A stretch of 7,471 nucleotides of DNA from Verrucomicrobiales bacterium (GTDB lineage Bacteria > Verrucomicrobiota > Verrucomicrobiia > Verrucomicrobiales > DEV007): assembly GCA_023253615.1 (NCBI GenBank), contig JALRFZ010000618.1, forward strand, positions 1-7,471, read 5' to 3'. The position numbers and the translations under genes are program-made. A model generated the notes under the pieces. It was not told the origin of the DNA. It searched no databases and worked only from the letters and a program-made list of their open reading frames with translations. Shown piece after piece: positions 6,201 through 7,471 of this stretch. Every line of letters begins with the position of its first letter. Position 1 is the first letter of the stretch.

Positions 6201-7218
6201 GGGTCAGGCGAAAGACCCGACAGGGTCAGGCGAGGCTGGAACCGATCCCAGCAAGCCGGGTGAGCCACAAGCGGGTGACGGGAGGGAAAAGGGCCTCGCC
6301 GAAAGCGGTAAGGAGAAAGGCAAAGGCAAGGGTGAAGGCCAGGAGCCCGGCGAACCCGGCGAGGGTGAATCCCGGCAGGCTTCCACCGAAAAGGGGAAGG
6401 GCAAAGGAAAGGGCGAAACTCCCGGCGAAGGTGAGGGCGAAGGTGAAACGCCCTCCGAGTCCCTCGCCGAAAATGGCAAAGCCAAGGGCAAGGGCAAAGG
6501 AAAAGGTGAGGGAGAAGGCGAAGGGGAATCCCCCGCCGAAGGCCAGGCCGAAAACGGCAAAGGCAAGGGGAAGGACAAAGGAAAAGGTGAGGGAGAAGGC
6601 GAAAGCGAATCTCCCGCCGAAGGCCAGGCCGAGAACGGAAAGGGCAAAGGAAAAGGCCAGGGGCAAGGCGAAGGTGAATCGCCCGATCCGAATGTGACCG
6701 AAGGGCAGGGGGAAGGACAAGGTCAGGGACAAAGCCCGCGCCAGCTGGCCTCCGGCCGTGGCACCAGCGGCGGCGGAGGCGCGATGAACAACGGCGGCGA
6801 CGACCGCAACGAGGGCCTGCCCACCGGGCCGCTCGGGAGCCCGCTCTTCTTCGACGACAGCTCCGAGGAACGACGTCCCGGTCCCATCACGGGCGAGGAC
6901 TACGAGCAATGGGCCGACCGTCTCGGCAATCTCGAGGAAATGCTGCCCGACGAGGATCTCCGCAATTCCGTCGCGCAAGTTCGTGACGACGCGCGGGCGA
7001 TGCGCATCGACTACCGCCGCGACGATCTCCCGCCCGGTGCCGCAACGATCAACCAGCGCATCACCGAACCCCTCGTCGAACTGCGCCAGCGCATCAGCGA
7101 GGAACTCGCCAAGCTGAACCGCGAAAACCCCGTCGCCCCGATCGACCGCGACCCCGTCCCGAGCGAATTCCGCGATCTCGTGCGGCGTTATTACGAAGAA
7201 CTGGGGGCCGGGAATTGA
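3235..7218 (+). CDS. Giant DUF4175-like membrane protein with coiled coil and Gly/Lys/Glu-rich linker
   Basis: The product has 1327 residues. A basic KRLKRR patch (18-23) precedes two membrane helices (about 25-48 and 52-71). A charged loop then carries the family-like LARRIEEKHPDLRAALL stretch (83-99), followed by a third helix (about 146-164). By charge, the loop is cytoplasmic and nearly all the rest is outside. Residues about 185-500 are beta-rich, probably Ig-like modules, including VPPKLKLTFPGRDFDV (387-402). A Gly-rich hinge at 507-518 leads into helical and coiled-coil sequence (about 520-980, densest at 650-840). A disordered Gly/Lys/Glu/Gln linker (about 983-1170) follows, then a folded C-terminal domain (about 1200-1327) ending PSEFRDLVRRYYEELG. 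The only cysteines are near the N-terminus (9, 37, 63). The start at 3235 has no ribosome binding site, but the N-terminus fits the family. Function is unknown; it is probably a structural partner of the BatA-type protein. The DUF4175 assignment is by recalled motifs, not a search. Confidence 0.88.
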   Translation: MITKLLDPCLGPVIAAEKRLKRRQLVIAVLAIGAIGCAVLAALALFAAWWSWPLVLGFFGLLCLASAIGFVRIDRSTPDLRELARRIEEKHPDLRAALLAAMDQKPGPDGGLSFLQRKLLGEISEHAVRNHWVRRVSEKRLFAAGWGQFLALAAFVASLWFLLGEAPLGRAPGKTGTGVIAETPESKPAIEIRVTPGDVEIEKGSRLVIEAAFTGRAPAAATLVHRHAGGETKIPMQVGLDDKVFSTMLPKVDTDGRYLIAFETASSDEYGITVFEYPELLQADAVVTPPAYLGGETETIADTRKITVMEGSKVEWRLRVNKPVSAAELFSEEGEILTLTPDSADPTLLLASHVPEVTRKYRVHLVDEKERSNQRPPWLTVNVKENVPPKLKLTFPGRDFDVSAVQELPLEAEVWDDVEVLRTGMSYQFRGEETEAVLNDEPLAGSAKHPLSTLIDIEKLGAKERDLVTYFFWAEDKDKDGKVRRTMSDQFFAEVRLFEEIVREGTAGGGQGGTPPGGESAELIRIQKDVINAAWKLARDHQAGKPFESYAEDVGVVSESQNVVIAKTDEALTKVEDAEVRTALETAKQHMIEAAAEFASVTEKKDGELLVVAMGSAKDAYAELLKARARETEISMSRSQSPSASQSQQEQQRNMNLELEQKELKYEEQSAAQDPAQTAEQQENLAVLNRLKDLARRQEAIAEKMKELENQLQKANAEEKAEIERQLKRLQEEQRELLREMDDLAERMDSEENRANMSEEREKLDETRENVQETAEKLESGELTQAANAATRASEQLEEMKEEFREKTSRQFANEMKGLRDATRELAESQEALGEQIEKLAESPADDPFTTEKQLERGQLAQSIAEQSQKLSEVLESMKNLSEQAEPTEPILSDALYEAVRNANTQQVQESLDEARDMAFYNRADQAKTSEEAAARGIEELKNSVEKAAEKILGNEADALRLARNELDKLIEETKAETERLGGQEGTEEGQAKDPTGSGEAGTDPSKPGEPQAGDGREKGLAESGKEKGKGKGEGQEPGEPGEGESRQASTEKGKGKGKGETPGEGEGEGETPSESLAENGKAKGKGKGKGEGEGEGESPAEGQAENGKGKGKDKGKGEGEGESESPAEGQAENGKGKGKGQGQGEGESPDPNVTEGQGEGQGQGQSPRQLASGRGTSGGGGAMNNGGDDRNEGLPTGPLGSPLFFDDSSEERRPGPITGEDYEQWADRLGNLEEMLPDEDLRNSVAQVRDDARAMRIDYRRDDLPPGAATINQRITEPLVELRQRISEELAKLNRENPVAPIDRDPVPSEFRDLVRRYYEELGAGN
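4751..4785. repeat. GC-rich palindrome inside the Gly-rich hinge codons
   Basis: GCCA (4763-4766) plus GGGGGC (4768-4773) pair with GCCCCC (4776-4781) plus TGGC (4782-4785), with one bulged A at 4767 and a two-base centre. A smaller stem, CCGCC with GGCGG, overlaps it at 4751-4763. It encodes part of the TAGGGQGGTPPGG hinge (507-518) of the giant protein. It could be simple Gly/Pro codon composition or an in-frame palindromic insertion that made the hinge. Confidence 0.5.
6466..6684 (+). repeat. 81-bp (27-residue) tandem repeat in the linker, about 2.7 copies
   Basis: Copy 1 is 6466-6546, copy 2 is 6547-6627, and a partial third copy runs from 6628 to about 6684. Each begins AENGK, passes through a GKGKGKGEGEGE-like stretch and ends ESPAEGQ (residues 1078-1104, 1105-1131 and 1132-1150). 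Copies 1 and 2 differ at about seven of 81 bases by hand alignment, so they are a recent duplication or are kept similar by conversion. The unit is an exact multiple of three, so copy-number change would keep the reading frame and only alter linker length. The + strand here is strongly purine-rich. Confidence 0.85.
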
Positions 7219-7260
7219 ATTCGATCCTGATGAATCTCCCTCTTCTCCGCGGCAGCGCCT

Positions 7261-7340
7261 GTAGCCGGCCTCATCGAGGCCGGTCGTTTCGCGTCCCGGG
7301 CACGCAGTCCGCCTCCTCCGGGGTCAATGACCCCGGCCAC
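7261..7340. repeat. Pair of inverted REP-like hairpins with GTAG/GTGG tags
   Basis: Hairpin 1 is CCGGCCTC (7265-7272) and GAGGCCGG (7276-7283) around an ATC loop, preceded directly by GTAG (7261-7264). Hairpin 2 is CCGGGGTCA (7318-7326) and TGACCCCGG (7328-7336) around one central base, followed directly by CCAC (7337-7340), which is GTGG on the other strand. The two are in opposite orientation, 34 bases apart, with similar outer flanks (CCTGTAG against CTTGTGG). This is the layout of a REP doublet (BIME), whose units carry a GTAG-like tag and are mobilised by REP-associated tyrosine transposases. Hairpin 1 is followed by TCGTTTCG, so it could also act as a weak terminator. Confidence 0.65.
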
Positions 7341-7357
7341 AAGACCTCCGCCGCCGC

Positions 7358-7471
7358 ATGATGGTTCCGACGCTCTCCAACATCACCTTCGCCAACCAAT
7401 CCTGGGCGTGGGTCGCCCTGCTCTTCGGAGCGGGGGCGATTCTCGTGCTCGTCCTCACCTACCGGCATTCC
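7358..7471 (+). CDS. N-terminus of a membrane protein, probably next gene of the operon (partial)
   Basis: Thirty-eight codons run from ATG 7358 to the window end without a stop; a second ATG at 7361 is an equally possible start. The peptide begins MMVPTLSNITFANQSW and has one hydrophobic helix at about residues 16-34 followed by TYRHS, which suggests a signal anchor. The frame is closed upstream by a TGA at 7328, so the start must lie in this short stretch. No Shine-Dalgarno is seen. Position and direction suggest it belongs with the two preceding membrane genes. In related clusters this slot is often a further membrane protein with a vWA or amidotransferase-like domain, but nothing in the 38 residues proves this. 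Confidence 0.65.
   Translation, partial: MMVPTLSNITFANQSWAWVALLFGAGAILVLVLTYRHS

Noticed and set aside
6260..6697. Histone H1-like Lys/Arg/Ala/Pro-rich frame on the + strand
   Set aside because: It starts at a GTG without a ribosome binding site and its composition is the direct result of reading GGC-AAA-type codons one base out of frame.
6226..6978. Long - strand open frames with Ser/Pro/Phe/Leu-rich repeats opposite the linker
   Set aside because: They are the antisense of the Gly/Lys/Glu repeat codons and carry no independent signal.
7261..7290. Intrinsic terminator after the giant gene
   Set aside because: The stem is good but the following TCGTTTCG is not a true T-run, and the paired opposite hairpin with GTAG-like tags fits a REP doublet better. 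Weak termination is still possible.
1..7471. CRISPR array, tRNA or insertion sequence
   Set aside because: The only repeats are heptamers, short palindromes and a coding tandem repeat without spacers; no cloverleaf or transposase sequence was recognised.

Overview
The window is GC-rich and densely coding on the + strand. It most resembles a Verrucomicrobiota or other PVC-group chromosome. The reasons are two large membrane genes whose architectures I know mainly from that group (a BatA/vWA protein and a DUF4175-like coiled-coil giant), poor Shine-Dalgarno signals at most starts, and spacers filled with heptamer repeats and REP-like hairpins. The placement is an inference, because no rRNA or marker gene is present.

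Layout. Positions 1-57 hold a heptanucleotide repeat and a perfect hairpin. Positions 62-886 encode a complete TIM-barrel sugar-phosphate isomerase/epimerase-like enzyme. A 265-base spacer (887-1151) follows, with three possible hairpins; near its end a strong GGAGGT precedes a seven-codon ORF whose stop overlaps the next start. Positions 1152-3176 (GTG start) encode a 674-residue BatA-type protein with N-terminal membrane helices, a vWA domain, a glutamine-amidotransferase-like domain without catalytic cysteine, and a C-terminal membrane helix. A 58-base spacer carries four ACTGNNN heptamers. Positions 3235-7218 encode a 1327-residue protein with three N-terminal membrane helices, a beta-rich region, a long coiled coil, a Gly/Lys/Glu-rich linker containing an 81-bp tandem repeat, and a conserved-looking C-terminal domain. 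A 139-base spacer holds two oppositely oriented REP-like hairpins. The N-terminus of a further membrane protein begins at 7358 and runs off the window.

How the genes fit together. The genes at 1152, 3235 and 7358 are co-directional and probably form an operon for an inner-membrane assembly with large extracytoplasmic parts, of the kind often linked to MoxR AAA ATPases and DUF58 proteins. Those two partners are not in the window. The isomerase gene upstream looks metabolically unrelated. No CRISPR array, tRNA, rRNA, insertion sequence or phage gene was seen. The most distinctive signals are the repeat-filled spacers and the possible coupled leader peptide, not a clearly new system.
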